DNA of 64,000 bases from an uncultured Alphaproteobacteria bacterium (lineage in GTDB: Bacteria; Pseudomonadota; Alphaproteobacteria; RF32; CAG-239), in contig CASFQO010000002.1 of assembly GCA_949297145.1 (NCBI GenBank), positions 1-64,000 on the forward strand. The letters run 5' to 3'. The position numbers and the translations under genes are program-made. The stretch's first letter is position 1; each line of letters begins with the position of its first letter. Below the pieces are notes generated by a model. That model searched no databases. It was not told the DNA's origin and was given only the letters and a program-made list of their open reading frames with translations. Shown here one piece after another: positions 33,016 to 42,074 of the stretch.

Positions 33016-34488
33016 ATGGAAGAACTGGACGTCACGCGTTTACCGCGGAATATAGAAGCAGAACAAGCCCTTTTAGGGGCCTTATTAGCCAACAACAAAG
33101 CCTATGAAAAGGTCTCGGAGTTTTTGCGCCCCGAACACTTTTCAGATCCCATACACGTCAAAGTCTATGACGTTATGTCGCGTTTAATTCAAAAAGGCCA
33201 TGTTGCGGACGTTATCACCCTCAAAAATTATTTTGAGCAAGAAGGTACTTTAAACGATGTCGGCGGAATGGCATATCTGATAAAGTTATCGGAAGCATCT
33301 TCGCCGTTGACGAATATAGAATACTACGCCCAGTTCGTATATGACAAATACCTTCGCCGAGAATTGATTGCCACCGGCTATGATATAGCCAGCGAAGCGA
33401 TGAATGAAAATTTAGAAGATACAACGGCCTCCCAGATAGAAAAAGCCGAAAAGAAATTATATGATTTGGCCATGCATGGGGATGGGCAAAAAGGTTTTCA
33501 AGACTTCGGCACCACATTAAATTCCACGTTGCAAATGATTCAGAAGGCCTATGAAAAGGAAGGCAAGGTTTCAGGTCTTTCAACCGGCTTAAACGATTTG
33601 GACTACAAAATGGGCGGTTTAAACGATTCTGACCTGATAATTTTGGCCGGACGTCCGGCAATGGGAAAATCGGCCTTGGCGATGAATATTGCCTATAATG
33701 TGGCAGAAAGTATGCGCAACAATGACAAGATGGACCCGCACGATAAAGGCGTGGCTATCTTTTCGCTGGAAATGTCTGCCGAACAATTGGCAGCACGTAT
33801 CCTGTCCAGTATCACCGATACCCCCGGACATAAATTAAGAACCGGTGATATGGAATTAGGCGAGTTCAACCGTATAGCAACCGCCGTCCGCGAATATCAA
33901 AAATTGCCATTATATATAGACGATACGCCGGGAATTAACATCAATACGATTCGAACACGTGCCCGCCGCCTAAAAAGAACTAACGGATTGGGGCTGATTG
34001 TGATTGACTATATCCAATTGATTAGCGGCTCCGGAGATAAAAAAAGCGAAGGCAACCGTGTGCAAGAAGTTTCGGAAATTTCCAGAGGCTTAAAAATATT
34101 GGCCAAAGAGCTGAAAGTTCCGGTCATAGCGCTTTCACAATTAAACCGTGGCTTGGAGCAAAGAGATGATAAACGCCCGTTGATGTCAGACTTGCGTGAA
34201 TCCGGTTCTATTGAGCAAGATGCGGATATCGTGATGTTTGTGTTCCGTGAAAACTACTATATACATAATGCCGAGCCAAAGCGTAATACCGGAGAAACCG
34301 ATGAGCATTTTGCCAAAAGAACGGAGGAGTGGCAACAACGAGATAGAGAAACCGCAAATTTAGGTGAAGTAATTATCGGAAAACACCGTCACGGTTCAAC
34401 CGGAACGGTAAAACTGTTTTGGAACGGTGAATATGCGCGCTTCAGCAACTTATCACCGGATGACCACCTGCCGGAAAGAAGGGGATAA
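33016..34488 (+). CDS. dnaB: Replicative DNA helicase
   Basis: This 490-residue hexameric 5'-3' helicase acts at the replication fork. The N-terminal DnaB domain (about 8-110) begins PRNIEAEQALLGALL. The RecA-like C-terminal domain has Walker A GRPAMGKS at 212-219, FSLEMSAEQL, Walker B VIDYIQLI, and the conserved ALSQLNRGLEQR motif. No intein or insertion is present. The two cysteine-cluster genes and the YgjP gene follow closely, on the same strand. Confidence 0.97.
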   Translation: MEELDVTRLPRNIEAEQALLGALLANNKAYEKVSEFLRPEHFSDPIHVKVYDVMSRLIQKGHVADVITLKNYFEQEGTLNDVGGMAYLIKLSEASSPLTNIEYYAQFVYDKYLRRELIATGYDIASEAMNENLEDTTASQIEKAEKKLYDLAMHGDGQKGFQDFGTTLNSTLQMIQKAYEKEGKVSGLSTGLNDLDYKMGGLNDSDLIILAGRPAMGKSALAMNIAYNVAESMRNNDKMDPHDKGVAIFSLEMSAEQLAARILSSITDTPGHKLRTGDMELGEFNRIATAVREYQKLPLYIDDTPGININTIRTRARRLKRTNGLGLIVIDYIQLISGSGDKKSEGNRVQEVSEISRGLKILAKELKVPVIALSQLNRGLEQRDDKRPLMSDLRESGSIEQDADIVMFVFRENYYIHNAEPKRNTGETDEHFAKRTEEWQQRDRETANLGEVIIGKHRHGSTGTVKLFWNGEYARFSNLSPDDHLPERRG

Positions 34489-34490
34489 TC

Positions 34491-34874
34491 ATGACACCGG
34501 ATGCCATACAACACTGTACGCCTGAGGCCTGGGAAAAAATCTGCCGCCGATGTGGAAAATGCTGCTTGATAAAGTTAGAAGATGCCGACAGCGGCGAGAT
34601 ATATTATACCAATGTAGTGTGCCGCTATTTTGATGAAGAAAAGATGTGTTGCACGGTGTATGACAAACGGTGCGAATTGGTGCCGCCCTGTTTGAAATTG
34701 ACGCCGCAAAATGTAGATAAACTGCGGTGGATGCCAAAGACTTGCGCTTATAGAGAGCTGTTTGAGAAAAATCCGTCTCCGATAAAGACCACTATAAAAG
34801 GCAGAGTAGTGAGTGAAAGTAATGTACCGGAAGAAGAACTGGAAGACCACATTGTAGAGTGGGAGGATTTGTGA
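34491..34874 (+). CDS. YcgN/YkgJ-type cysteine-cluster protein
   Basis: This 127-residue UPF0260/YkgJ-like protein has Cys residues in CRRCGKCC (18-25), NVVCRYFDEEKMCCTVYDKRC and PPCLKL, ending WMPKTCAYREL. The pattern predicts a zinc or Fe-S cluster. The biochemical function is unknown. It starts 2 bases after dnaB and ends with a shared VEWEDL-type C-terminus also seen in the next gene. Confidence 0.9.
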   Translation: MTPDAIQHCTPEAWEKICRRCGKCCLIKLEDADSGEIYYTNVVCRYFDEEKMCCTVYDKRCELVPPCLKLTPQNVDKLRWMPKTCAYRELFEKNPSPIKTTIKGRVVSESNVPEEELEDHIVEWEDL

Positions 34875-35393
34875 TTGTCAAAAGAAGCCAAAGCAAGAGA
34901 ATATATTTTAGAAGAAGATTACGATCCGCAAAGTCGATTTGCGGATTTATCCGATGTTGAGCCGGAATTTTGGAAAAAGAAAAAATTAGAAGAAATGAGC
35001 AAAAGAGAGTGGGAGCTTCTATGCGACGGCTGCGGAAAATGTTGTTTAAATAAAATAGAGATAAAAGGAAAGATATATTTTACAAACACTTATTGCCGAT
35101 TTTTAGATACGAACAGTTGTTTGTGCAAAATTTATGCAAATCGTTTTCAAAAAGTTAACGATTGCCGTGATATAAATATCTCTGCGATTCGAGAGAAACC
35201 CCGTTGGCTCCCGAAAACTTGCGCTTACGTGTTATTAGATGAGGGAAAACCTCTGCCGGAGTGGCATCCTTTAATAACCGGCCGCGCAGATTCGGTTCAT
35301 AAAGCGGGTATGTCTCTGCAAAAAAGAAACTTAATAAATGAATCTGAGGTAACAGACTATGAAAATTACATTGTTGAGTGGGAAGACCTTTGA
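34875..35393 (+). CDS. Second YcgN-like cysteine-cluster protein (tandem paralog)
   Basis: This 172-residue protein is a paralog of the preceding gene, with CDGCGKCC near 49-56, NTYCRFLDTNSCLCKIY, WLPKTCAYVLL and an identical VEWEDL end. An extra N-terminal segment of about 45 residues precedes the cluster. The longer WHPLITGRADSVHKAGMS stretch is the standard UPF0260 C-terminal motif, absent or reduced in the first copy. The TTG start directly follows the previous TGA, with GGGAGGA as SD. The 3' end overlaps the YgjP gene by 35 bases. Confidence 0.88.
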   Translation: MSKEAKAREYILEEDYDPQSRFADLSDVEPEFWKKKKLEEMSKREWELLCDGCGKCCLNKIEIKGKIYFTNTYCRFLDTNSCLCKIYANRFQKVNDCRDINISAIREKPRWLPKTCAYVLLDEGKPLPEWHPLITGRADSVHKAGMSLQKRNLINESEVTDYENYIVEWEDL

Positions 35394-36072
35394 AATCAAT
35401 GCTGACTTGGGCTTTGATATGAAGGTTGTACATTCCGGTCGTTCACGGCGATTAACGCTCCGCATTGATAAAAAAGACCGTATGGCTGTATTGACGATTC
35501 CAAAGTATTGTTCACGTAAAAAGGCCGTATCGTTTGTAGAAAGCCATCAAGACTGGGTAAGAGATAATTTAAGGAAAATACCGGAGTTAAGATATTTCCA
35601 AAATCACGATAAAATAAGCCTGTTCGGCAAAGAATATACGATTGAGCATAGCCCGATACGAGGCAATACCCGTTTAGATAAAAAGAATAAGATATTGTAT
35701 GTTTCGGGCGGTATAGAGTTTTTGCACCGCCGAGTAAAAGATTTTATCAAAAAACTCGCTTTAGAAGAGTTTAGTAAGCGTTCCGCTGAAGTTGCCGATA
35801 AAATAGGCAAAACCGTACATAATGTATGTATCAAAGACACCAAATCGCGGTGGGCAAGCTGCTCAACCTTAAATAATATCAATTATAGCTGGCGTTTGGC
35901 ATTGGCGCCGGAATTTGTGATTCGTTATATTGTGGCGCATGAAGTATCGCATTTAAAACACCAAGACCATTCAGCCTATTTCTGGGCTTTGGTAGAGTTT
36001 TTGGATGAAGATGCCGCAAAAGGGCGGGAGTGGCTGACAGAAAACGGTCATTTGCTTTATACGTATAAATAA
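35359..36072 (+). CDS. YgjP-type M48-family metalloprotease (DUF45)
   Basis: This 237-residue predicted zinc-dependent hydrolase has HEVSH at 194-198 and a third His at 204. The SRWASC block near 163-168 is the family's second signature. Unlike the copy at 16700-17404, this one sits in a chromosomal operon after dnaB and two Cys-cluster genes. GAGGTAAC precedes the ATG and supports the overlapping start. Its overall sequence is clearly diverged from the restriction-linked copy. Confidence 0.92.
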   Translation: MKITLLSGKTFEINADLGFDMKVVHSGRSRRLTLRIDKKDRMAVLTIPKYCSRKKAVSFVESHQDWVRDNLRKIPELRYFQNHDKISLFGKEYTIEHSPIRGNTRLDKKNKILYVSGGIEFLHRRVKDFIKKLALEEFSKRSAEVADKIGKTVHNVCIKDTKSRWASCSTLNNINYSWRLALAPEFVIRYIVAHEVSHLKHQDHSAYFWALVEFLDEDAAKGREWLTENGHLLYTYK

Positions 36073-36090
36073 GAGAAAACGCTAAAATAC

Positions 36091-36128
36091 AAAAAATCTC
36101 CGTTTTTAATAAAGCGGAGATTTTTTTA
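36091..36128. terminator. Bidirectional terminator
   Basis: AAATCTCCG (36094-36102) pairs with CGGAGATTT (36115-36123), followed by T residues on the plus strand and an A-run before it. It ends the dnaB operon and the convergent bamE gene. Confidence 0.88.
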
Positions 36129-36162
36129 TGCTAAATAAAACAATGTCTTAGAGGAAATAACT

Positions 36163-36624
36163 CTATAAGCCGTTGTTTTCTTTTGTAGGTTGAATAGGCA
36201 TATATCCCACACCGCCAAAGTATTTTTCCATAAAGGTTTCTTCGCTGCCCATAACCGGCGTTTCATCTTTAGAGATAACAATATCACGACCGTTTTCTTT
36301 GGTAAGTTGTACCACTTTTTGTACTTCGCCGTCGTGGTTAAATTCAATGGCAACGACATTGCGGTCCAATTCTTTAGGCTCAAAGAAAGCCATACGCTCC
36401 ATGGTGGAATTCATATAAATCCAAGTGCGATGATCAAGGCTGGAGATAACACTCGGCGACCCCATAATATTTCTGACTTCATTTTGAGACATGCCTCGTT
36501 TGATTTGCATAATATCGTCCTTAGAGGGCATATTGCCTTCTGTTTGTACAAAATACTCATGCGAGCAGGCAGTCAGTAAGAAAAAAGAGGCAACCGTTGA
36601 AAAAAATACTTTGTTTATTGACAT
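36163..36624 (-). CDS. bamE: Outer membrane assembly lipoprotein BamE (SmpA/OmlA)
   Basis: This 153-residue lipoprotein of the BAM complex has a signal peptide with lipobox LLTAC and lipidated Cys20. The mature part shows IMQIKRGMSQNEVRNIMGSP, the BamE hallmark, followed by the WIYMNS strand and a EFNHDGEV strand. The C-terminus is extended with a glycine-rich tail. It is divergent from the DUF177 gene, the usual alphaproteobacterial arrangement. Confidence 0.93.
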   Translation of the reverse strand: MSINKVFFSTVASFFLLTACSHEYFVQTEGNMPSKDDIMQIKRGMSQNEVRNIMGSPSVISSLDHRTWIYMNSTMERMAFFEPKELDRNVVAIEFNHDGEVQKVVQLTKENGRDIVISKDETPVMGSEETFMEKYFGGVGYMPIQPTKENNGL

Positions 36625-36685
36625 AGCACTATCCTTACAATTATATACTGAATATATATAAGCCTATAACACAAGGAAAAAAGGA

Positions 36686-37204
36686 ATGCAAAAAGATTTT
36701 TCTTATCCGCTGAAAATTGAGGATATCAATCAAGGTGAACAAACATATCAATTAAGAGCCAACAAGGCTCAGCTTGAAACTTTAAGAGAAATTCTGCAAA
36801 TTCCGGCTGTGAATTATTTTGAAGCCGATATAAAACTGACGTTTCAAAAGAAGAAGGGAGTTTTGGATGTTAGCGGAGAAGTTCGAGCCGGTTTAACATT
36901 GATAAGCGTCATCAGTTTGGATGAATTTAAGAGAGATTACAAAAACGACTTTACCGTAACATATGATACGAACGCGACTTATGAACAGATTCGTGAAATT
37001 GATGAAGATATCGAAGATGACGTTCCGGATATTGTGATAGACGGGAAAATAGATTTAGGGGATATCGCTATAGAACAGTTGGCTTTGGTGATGGAAGACC
37101 ACCCGCGCAAAGAAGGGGAAGAATTTACTTCATTTATAGAGGATGATACACCGGTTAAAGAAAATCCGTTTGCGGTGTTATCAAAATTAAAAAAGGACGA
37201 ATAA
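36686..37204 (+). CDS. DUF177 (YceD-like) protein
   Basis: This 172-residue protein has the conserved acidic C-terminal segment (IVIDGKIDLGDIAIEQLAL, then a DHPRKEGEEF motif) of DUF177/YceD. The family lies upstream of rpmF in most bacteria and is implicated in 23S rRNA metabolism. The two Cys that some YceD proteins have are missing. A 214-base gap with no recognised feature but several T-rich runs separates it from rpmF. Confidence 0.9.
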   Translation: MQKDFSYPLKIEDINQGEQTYQLRANKAQLETLREILQIPAVNYFEADIKLTFQKKKGVLDVSGEVRAGLTLISVISLDEFKRDYKNDFTVTYDTNATYEQIREIDEDIEDDVPDIVIDGKIDLGDIAIEQLALVMEDHPRKEGEEFTSFIEDDTPVKENPFAVLSKLKKDE

Positions 37205-37418
37205 GCATATTTTCAAGCATAAATGCACAAGGAAGTAACAAGCAAGGATAAAGAAAAAATAGGAACTTGGCCTAAAAAGAAGAAAAATAATAAAAAAACA
37301 CTTGCCAAATACAATTTTTTTATATAAAAGCTAATCCAGCGACCCTTGCGTAATTTCTGCATAGAGATTAGCGAGAGTTATTTGTGTCAAATAATTTAAG
37401 GTAAAAAGAGTAAAAGAG

Positions 37419-37610
37419 ATGGCTACACCAAAGAAGAAAACATCACAATCTCGTCGCAATATGCGCCGCTCTCATGATGCATTAAAACCAAATGCATATC
37501 ATGAATGCCCGAACTGTGGCGAATTGAAGAGACCACATAACGTATGCCCGAAATGCGGCCAATATGATGGTAAAGAAGTTATTGCTCACAAAACACAAGA
37601 TGCCGAGTAA
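37419..37610 (+). CDS. rpmF: 50S ribosomal protein L32, zinc-ribbon form
   Basis: This 63-residue L32 begins [22 protein letters not shown]. Four Cys occur as CPNC and CPKC around GELKRPHNV, a zinc ribbon. Many alphaproteobacterial L32 proteins lack these Cys (from general knowledge), so the C+ form is noteworthy. The gene has an AAAGAG SD and lies just before plsX. Confidence 0.95.
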   Translation: MATPKKKTSQSRRNMRRSHDALKPNAYHECPNCGELKRPHNVCPKCGQYDGKEVIAHKTQDAE

Positions 37611-37640
37611 TAACTAAGGAAGATTAATTAATTTATTTTT

Positions 37641-38705
37641 ATGGAGCAGGTTTTGTCTGAGAGTAATCTGGTCATATCAATAGATGCTATGGGGGGGGAC
37701 AAATCCCCCGCAGTAGTGATAGAAGGTCTGGCTCTTGCCCACAAAAGAAATCCGGATATAAGATTTTTAGTATATGGGGATGAACCGAAAATAACTGCTG
37801 AGATGAATAAATATCCGGCACTAAAGGAAGCTTGTCAGATTTTTCATACAGAAGAATTTGTTCATAATGAAGATAAGCCGTCACACGTTATCCGTAACCG
37901 TGAAACAAGCATGTACAAAGCTGTGGAAGCCGTAAAAGAAGGCAAAGCCGCGGCAGTTGTTTCAGCCGGTAACACGGGAGCGTTGATGGCTATTTCTAAA
38001 TTAGTGCTAAAAACGATACAAAAGATACATCGTCCGGCAATCATAAGCATTATGCCGCACATCAAAGGCAAATATGTAATGCTCGATTTGGGCGCAAATA
38101 CAGATTGTGACGGTATCAATTTGGCTGAATTTGCGATAATGGGCAACATCTTTGCCAAATATGCCTTAGGGATTGAAAGTCCTCGAGTCGCATTGATGAA
38201 TATCGGTGCTGAGGAGATGAAAGGCAAAGGCGAGATACACGTTGCCGCGCACATTATTAAAAACACGCATTTGAACTTGAATTTTACGGGTTATATTGAA
38301 CCTCATGAAATTCCGAATGGTAAAGCGGATGTTGTCGTTGCCGATGGCTTTTCCGGAAACATTGCCTTAAAATCGGTAGAAGGCACCTGCAATTTAGTGA
38401 TGAAATTAATAAAGGCGGCAATCAAACAATCATTTTTAGCAAAACTCGGCTTACCGTTTATGATAGGAGCCGGTCGCAAATTAAAAAAGACCATGGATCC
38501 GCGCTTATATAACGGAGCGATGTTTGTCGGATTAAACGGATTATCAGTCAAAAGTCATGGCGGAACCGACGCTTTTGGATTTTCGGTAGCTGTTGAAAAC
38601 GCTGCTCGTTTGGTACGCAAAGATTTTGTCGGATCAATCCGTCGTGAGTTAGAAAATATAGATTTAGATGAACTTTCACAGGAAGCTTGCTATGAAGTGT
38701 ATTAG
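37641..38705 (+). CDS. plsX: Phosphate acyltransferase PlsX
   Basis: This 354-residue enzyme makes acyl-phosphate from acyl-ACP for phospholipid synthesis. It opens with SIDAMGGDKSP near 14-24, the PlsX signature. VVSAGNTGALMAISK and DVVVADGFSGNIALK are also typical. A run of eight G bases (37691-37698) encodes MGGD, and the frame is intact across it. The 3' end overlaps fabH by 14 bases. Confidence 0.95.
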   Translation: MEQVLSESNLVISIDAMGGDKSPAVVIEGLALAHKRNPDIRFLVYGDEPKITAEMNKYPALKEACQIFHTEEFVHNEDKPSHVIRNRETSMYKAVEAVKEGKAAAVVSAGNTGALMAISKLVLKTIQKIHRPAIISIMPHIKGKYVMLDLGANTDCDGINLAEFAIMGNIFAKYALGIESPRVALMNIGAEEMKGKGEIHVAAHIIKNTHLNLNFTGYIEPHEIPNGKADVVVADGFSGNIALKSVEGTCNLVMKLIKAAIKQSFLAKLGLPFMIGAGRKLKKTMDPRLYNGAMFVGLNGLSVKSHGGTDAFGFSVAVENAARLVRKDFVGSIRRELENIDLDELSQEACYEVY

Positions 38706-39672
38706 AACAGAGATTATCGGCTGCGGACATTATTTACCGTCCAAAGTCCTGACAAATGATGATTTGTCTAAAATGGTAGATACCAACGATGAGTGGATAA
38801 GCACCAGAACGGGGATTCGCTCACGTCACATTGTTGCCGAAGGGGAATTAACATCTGATATGGCTCTGCATGCTGTAGAAATGGCTATGCAACAGGCAAA
38901 AGTAACTGCAGAAGATTTAGATTTGGTCGTTGTTGCCACCTTAACGCCGGATAACACAACCCCATCTGTATCGGCAAGAATAGCCGGACGTTTAGGCGTC
39001 AAAGTAGGCACGCCTGCATTTGATATCGGCGCAGCATGTTCCGGATTCGTATATGCGATGACAATGGTAGATAATATGATTCGCCTAGGCCAAGTAAAAA
39101 CAGCCGCCGTTATCGGGGTAGAAAGCTTATCAAAAATCACGGATTGGACCGATAGAAACACCTGCGTTCTGTTTGGTGACGGTGCCGGAGCAGTGATTGT
39201 CAGAGCAACGGAAGGTGAAGGTGTTGCGAGCGATACAGGCGTTTTGGCAACAAAAATCTATGCCGACGGTACCGAGTATGAAAATCTGTATACAACCGGT
39301 GGCGTTGCCTTAACTCAAAATGCCGGATTTATCAAGATGAACGGCAAGGAAGTTTTCAAATTTGCGGTTGGCGCAATGAGTGAAGCATGCATGGAAGTAA
39401 TGTGCCAAGCCAATGTAACGGCAGAAGAAGTAGATTGGTTGCTGCCACATCAAGCAAATATCAGAATTATTGCGGGTGTTGGTCAAAAATTAGGTGTTCC
39501 GACCGAAAAAGTGATTGTAACGGTTGATCATCACGGCAACACATCCGCCGCATCAATTCCGTTGGCTTTATCAGAATCAGTTGCTTCTGGAAAAATCAAG
39601 AAAGGAGATTTGGTACTGATTCCGGCCATGGGTGCAGGCTTTACGTGGGGCGGAATGCTCGTAAGATACTAA
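38692..39672 (+). CDS. fabH: 3-oxoacyl-ACP synthase III (KAS III)
   Basis: This 326-residue protein starts at ATG 38692, with AGGAAG 7 bases upstream inside plsX. An in-frame ATG at 38668 has no SD and adds a non-family N-terminus. It condenses acetyl-CoA with malonyl-ACP to start fatty-acid synthesis. Catalytic Cys116 in AACSGFVY, His in LLPHQANIRI, and Asn in GNTSAAS form the Cys-His-Asn triad. Length and motifs match FabH. Confidence 0.95.
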   Translation: MKCIRTEIIGCGHYLPSKVLTNDDLSKMVDTNDEWISTRTGIRSRHIVAEGELTSDMALHAVEMAMQQAKVTAEDLDLVVVATLTPDNTTPSVSARIAGRLGVKVGTPAFDIGAACSGFVYAMTMVDNMIRLGQVKTAAVIGVESLSKITDWTDRNTCVLFGDGAGAVIVRATEGEGVASDTGVLATKIYADGTEYENLYTTGGVALTQNAGFIKMNGKEVFKFAVGAMSEACMEVMCQANVTAEEVDWLLPHQANIRIIAGVGQKLGVPTEKVIVTVDHHGNTSAASIPLALSESVASGKIKKGDLVLIPAMGAGFTWGGMLVRY

Positions 39673-39707
39673 AAAATTACTCTGTATAATTTTCAAGAAA
39701 TGTTGAA

Positions 39708-39736
39708 TTGTTACAGAGGCGAGATTATGGTATAAA
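39708..39736 (+). promoter_or_regulatory. Predicted ihfA promoter
   Basis: TTGTTA (39708-39713), 17-base spacer and TATAAA (39731-39736) lie 40 bases before ihfA. This allows ihfA expression independent of fabH. Confidence 0.6.
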
Positions 39737-39775
39737 GCAATAAAAAGGTAATATTTATTTTTAGGAAGGTAAAAA

Positions 39776-40060
39776 ATGACAACAGTAACTCGTGCCGACA
39801 TAGCAGAAACCATTTGTGAAGAGATTGGTTTATCCAGAAAAGACGCCGGAGATATTTTGGATATGGTAATTGATGAGATAAAAGGTGAATTGATTGCCGG
39901 AAGAGATGTCAAGATATCATCATTTGGTTCATTTTTGTTGAAAAAGAAAAATGCACGTATCGGACGCAACCCGAAGACGGGTGTTGAAGCAGAAATCACC
40001 CCGAGAACAGTAATATCTTTCCGTCCGTCACAAAATTTGAAAATGTCAGTTAATAAGTAA
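39776..40060 (+). CDS. ihfA: Integration host factor alpha subunit
   Basis: This 94-residue DNA-bending protein carries the HU/IHF signature GRDVKISSFGSFLLKKKNAR with IGRNPKTG (conserved Pro at the DNA-intercalating tip). The ihfA position after fabH and before a MerR regulator is the alphaproteobacterial order. The IHF-beta partner is not in this window. A good AGGAAGG SD precedes it. Confidence 0.93.
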   Translation: MTTVTRADIAETICEEIGLSRKDAGDILDMVIDEIKGELIAGRDVKISSFGSFLLKKKNARIGRNPKTGVEAEITPRTVISFRPSQNLKMSVNK

Positions 40061-40082
40061 GAGATAAACGAATAAAAGTATG

Positions 40083-40123
40083 AAAAAGGACGGAGAACCT
40101 AAAAGCGGTGCTTCGTCCTTTTT
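40083..40123 (+). terminator. Terminator between ihfA and merR-family gene
   Basis: AAAAAGGACG (40083-40092) pairs with CGTCCTTTTT (40114-40123), 10 bp, with a 21-base loop. It lies just 18 bases before the next start and could attenuate that gene. Confidence 0.7.
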
Positions 40124-40141
40124 AATGTAAGGGAGAAAATC

Positions 40142-40555
40142 ATGGGCGTCAATAAATCAAAATCAGCATTCAGAAGCATCGCGGAAGTTACCGAAGATTT
40201 AGGAATTGCGCCGCATGTTTTGCGCTTTTGGGAAACAAAATTCAGCCAATTAAAACCGATGAAGACCAAGAGCTCCAGACGTTACTATCGTCCGGATGAC
40301 GTAGAATTATTAGCCCTGATTAAAGAGTTATTGTATGATCGCCGCTACACGATAGAAGGCGTACAAAAGTTATTTAAAAATCGTAGTTTAAAAGACATTT
40401 TGGGTACAGAAATCCAAAAAGATTTTTTTGAAGAAGACGAAGAAAAAGCAGAAATAGAAGCAGTCGTGGCCGAAAATCAGACAGCGATTGAAGAAGCTAT
40501 AAAAGATTTAACAAAAATCCGTAACGACCTACAGATGATGTCTTCAGCCATATAA
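40142..40555 (+). CDS. MerR-family transcriptional regulator
   Basis: This 137-residue protein has an N-terminal MerR winged helix: SIAEVTEDLGIAPHVLRFWETKF then RRYYRPDDVELLALIKELL. The C-terminus is a charged coiled coil without effector-binding Cys residues. This short MerR type follows ihfA in many alphaproteobacteria. It probably has a lineage-wide housekeeping role, but the target is unknown. Confidence 0.9.
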   Translation: MGVNKSKSAFRSIAEVTEDLGIAPHVLRFWETKFSQLKPMKTKSSRRYYRPDDVELLALIKELLYDRRYTIEGVQKLFKNRSLKDILGTEIQKDFFEEDEEKAEIEAVVAENQTAIEEAIKDLTKIRNDLQMMSSAI

Positions 40556-40664
40556 CCAAGACAAGTTTTTAATAGTATTGCATTACTGAAGAAAAGCACT
40601 TTACAAACCGAGCTTAGAAATTTATTCTTGTGGAAGAAAAGAGAGTAAGGGATAAGTCTTTGTG

Positions 40665-42074
40665 ATGCAAACAAAATTAAGCGAGAACATAATAAATATA
40701 TTCTATGCATTGATTTGGCTGATGATTTCACTATGGTGTGGTGTTAATCATGAAATTTTTGCGGATGAAGCACAAGCCTATCTAATAGCAAGAGATGCCT
40801 CCATATCAGAAATATTAACCACGGTAGCGCGGACGGAAGGAACTCCTGCACTGTGGTTTTTATGGCTGAAATTGTTGATATTTTGGGGCTTAGATTATTC
40901 TCATCTGTATATAGCTTCAATCTTGCCAAATTTCATCGGTGTATGTTTATTTATCACCAAAGCCCCGTTTTCCAAAGTTGTTAAATACGTATTACCGCTG
41001 ACATATTTTGTGTTGTATCAATATAACATTGTTGCCAGAAATTACAGTTTGCTGTTTTTAACGAGCGTAATCGCATCCATAGCGTACGGACAAAGACAAA
41101 AACATCCATATAGATTAGTGTGGAGTTTAATTCTCTTAGGTTCGACAACATCGCACGCCTTTTTATTATCTTGCTCTATTATGCTGTTTTGGATGTATAA
41201 CGATGCTCAAAAGGCAGAGGGTATAAAGGGCTATCAGAAATTTATAAAAGGCAATTTAAGAGCTTTAAGTCTTTTCGGAATTTTCATTATTTTCAGCGTG
41301 TTATATCTATATCCTGAATCATCAAATCAGTATATAAGCAATTACGAATTAATAAAAGGGTTTCGTGCCCGTAATATATTAGCGTTGTTTTCGGTTGGTT
41401 TAATCACATCAAGTGTGTTGTCTCCGGAAAATCTCGAATACATATTCATAGGGTTGTGCTATTCTATGTGTATGATAGGCATAATGACAAAAGAATATAA
41501 GTTAAAATTTGGGATATTATTGCTCCCCAATATCTTGTTTATGCTATACGTTCCATATAAACCATGGCATGCTGGCATAATCATTATGAGTATTATGTTT
41601 TTACTATGGCAAGAAAAAGAAGAAGTATCGCATTGGATAAAAATTGGTATAGGGCTATTATTTGTCATGCAAATAATATGGAGTTATGAAGGAATAACAA
41701 CAGATATAAAAGGAAAATATTCTGTAGGAAAGGACATACATACTTTTTTAGAAAAACAAAATATTTCGTCAACAGAAACGAAGATTGCTGCATTTAATGG
41801 AATATCTTTACATATATATGAGAATAATCCGAATTTTAGTTATTGGGATTGGCGTGAACATGGGTTCACGCAAAGAGTGACAAGCGAAGATATAAAACAA
41901 AAACGCGCAATAATCATCAATAAAGAAGTTTATGATGTATTTAATAAGCGCATCAAAGAAATTCAAGAGCAAGGAAAATATCAAATCAAAGTTTTCAAAT
42001 CAGATCACTTTTTTGCTTTACAAGATATGGGTAAAGATGAAACTTTATACGTATTGTATAGGGATGAGCCATGA
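40665..42074 (+). CDS. GT-C-like multi-spanning membrane protein
   Basis: This protein of about 469 residues has around ten membrane helices and a soluble C-terminal domain of about 110 residues (WDWREHGFTQR, INKEVYDVFNKR). Loop 1 carries NHEIFADEAQAYLIARDA, with DE in the position expected for GT-C glycosyltransferases such as ArnT/PMT-like enzymes. Substrate is unknown. It overlaps the next membrane gene by ATGA, so the two work or are at least made together, probably in envelope glycan decoration. Confidence 0.78.
   Translation: MQTKLSENIINIFYALIWLMISLWCGVNHEIFADEAQAYLIARDASISEILTTVARTEGTPALWFLWLKLLIFWGLDYSHLYIASILPNFIGVCLFITKAPFSKVVKYVLPLTYFVLYQYNIVARNYSLLFLTSVIASIAYGQRQKHPYRLVWSLILLGSTTSHAFLLSCSIMLFWMYNDAQKAEGIKGYQKFIKGNLRALSLFGIFIIFSVLYLYPESSNQYISNYELIKGFRARNILALFSVGLITSSVLSPENLEYIFIGLCYSMCMIGIMTKEYKLKFGILLLPNILFMLYVPYKPWHAGIIIMSIMFLLWQEKEEVSHWIKIGIGLLFVMQIIWSYEGITTDIKGKYSVGKDIHTFLEKQNISSTETKIAAFNGISLHIYENNPNFSYWDWREHGFTQRVTSEDIKQKRAIIINKEVYDVFNKRIKEIQEQGKYQIKVFKSDHFFALQDMGKDETLYVLYRDEP

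Noticed and set aside
37691-37698. Frameshift at an eight-G run in plsX
   Set aside because: The PlsX signature DAMGGDxSP is intact across the run and the gene is full length.
38668-38692. Longer N-terminus for fabH
   Set aside because: The extra eight residues do not fit the family, and AGGAAG is correctly placed only for the ATG at 38692.
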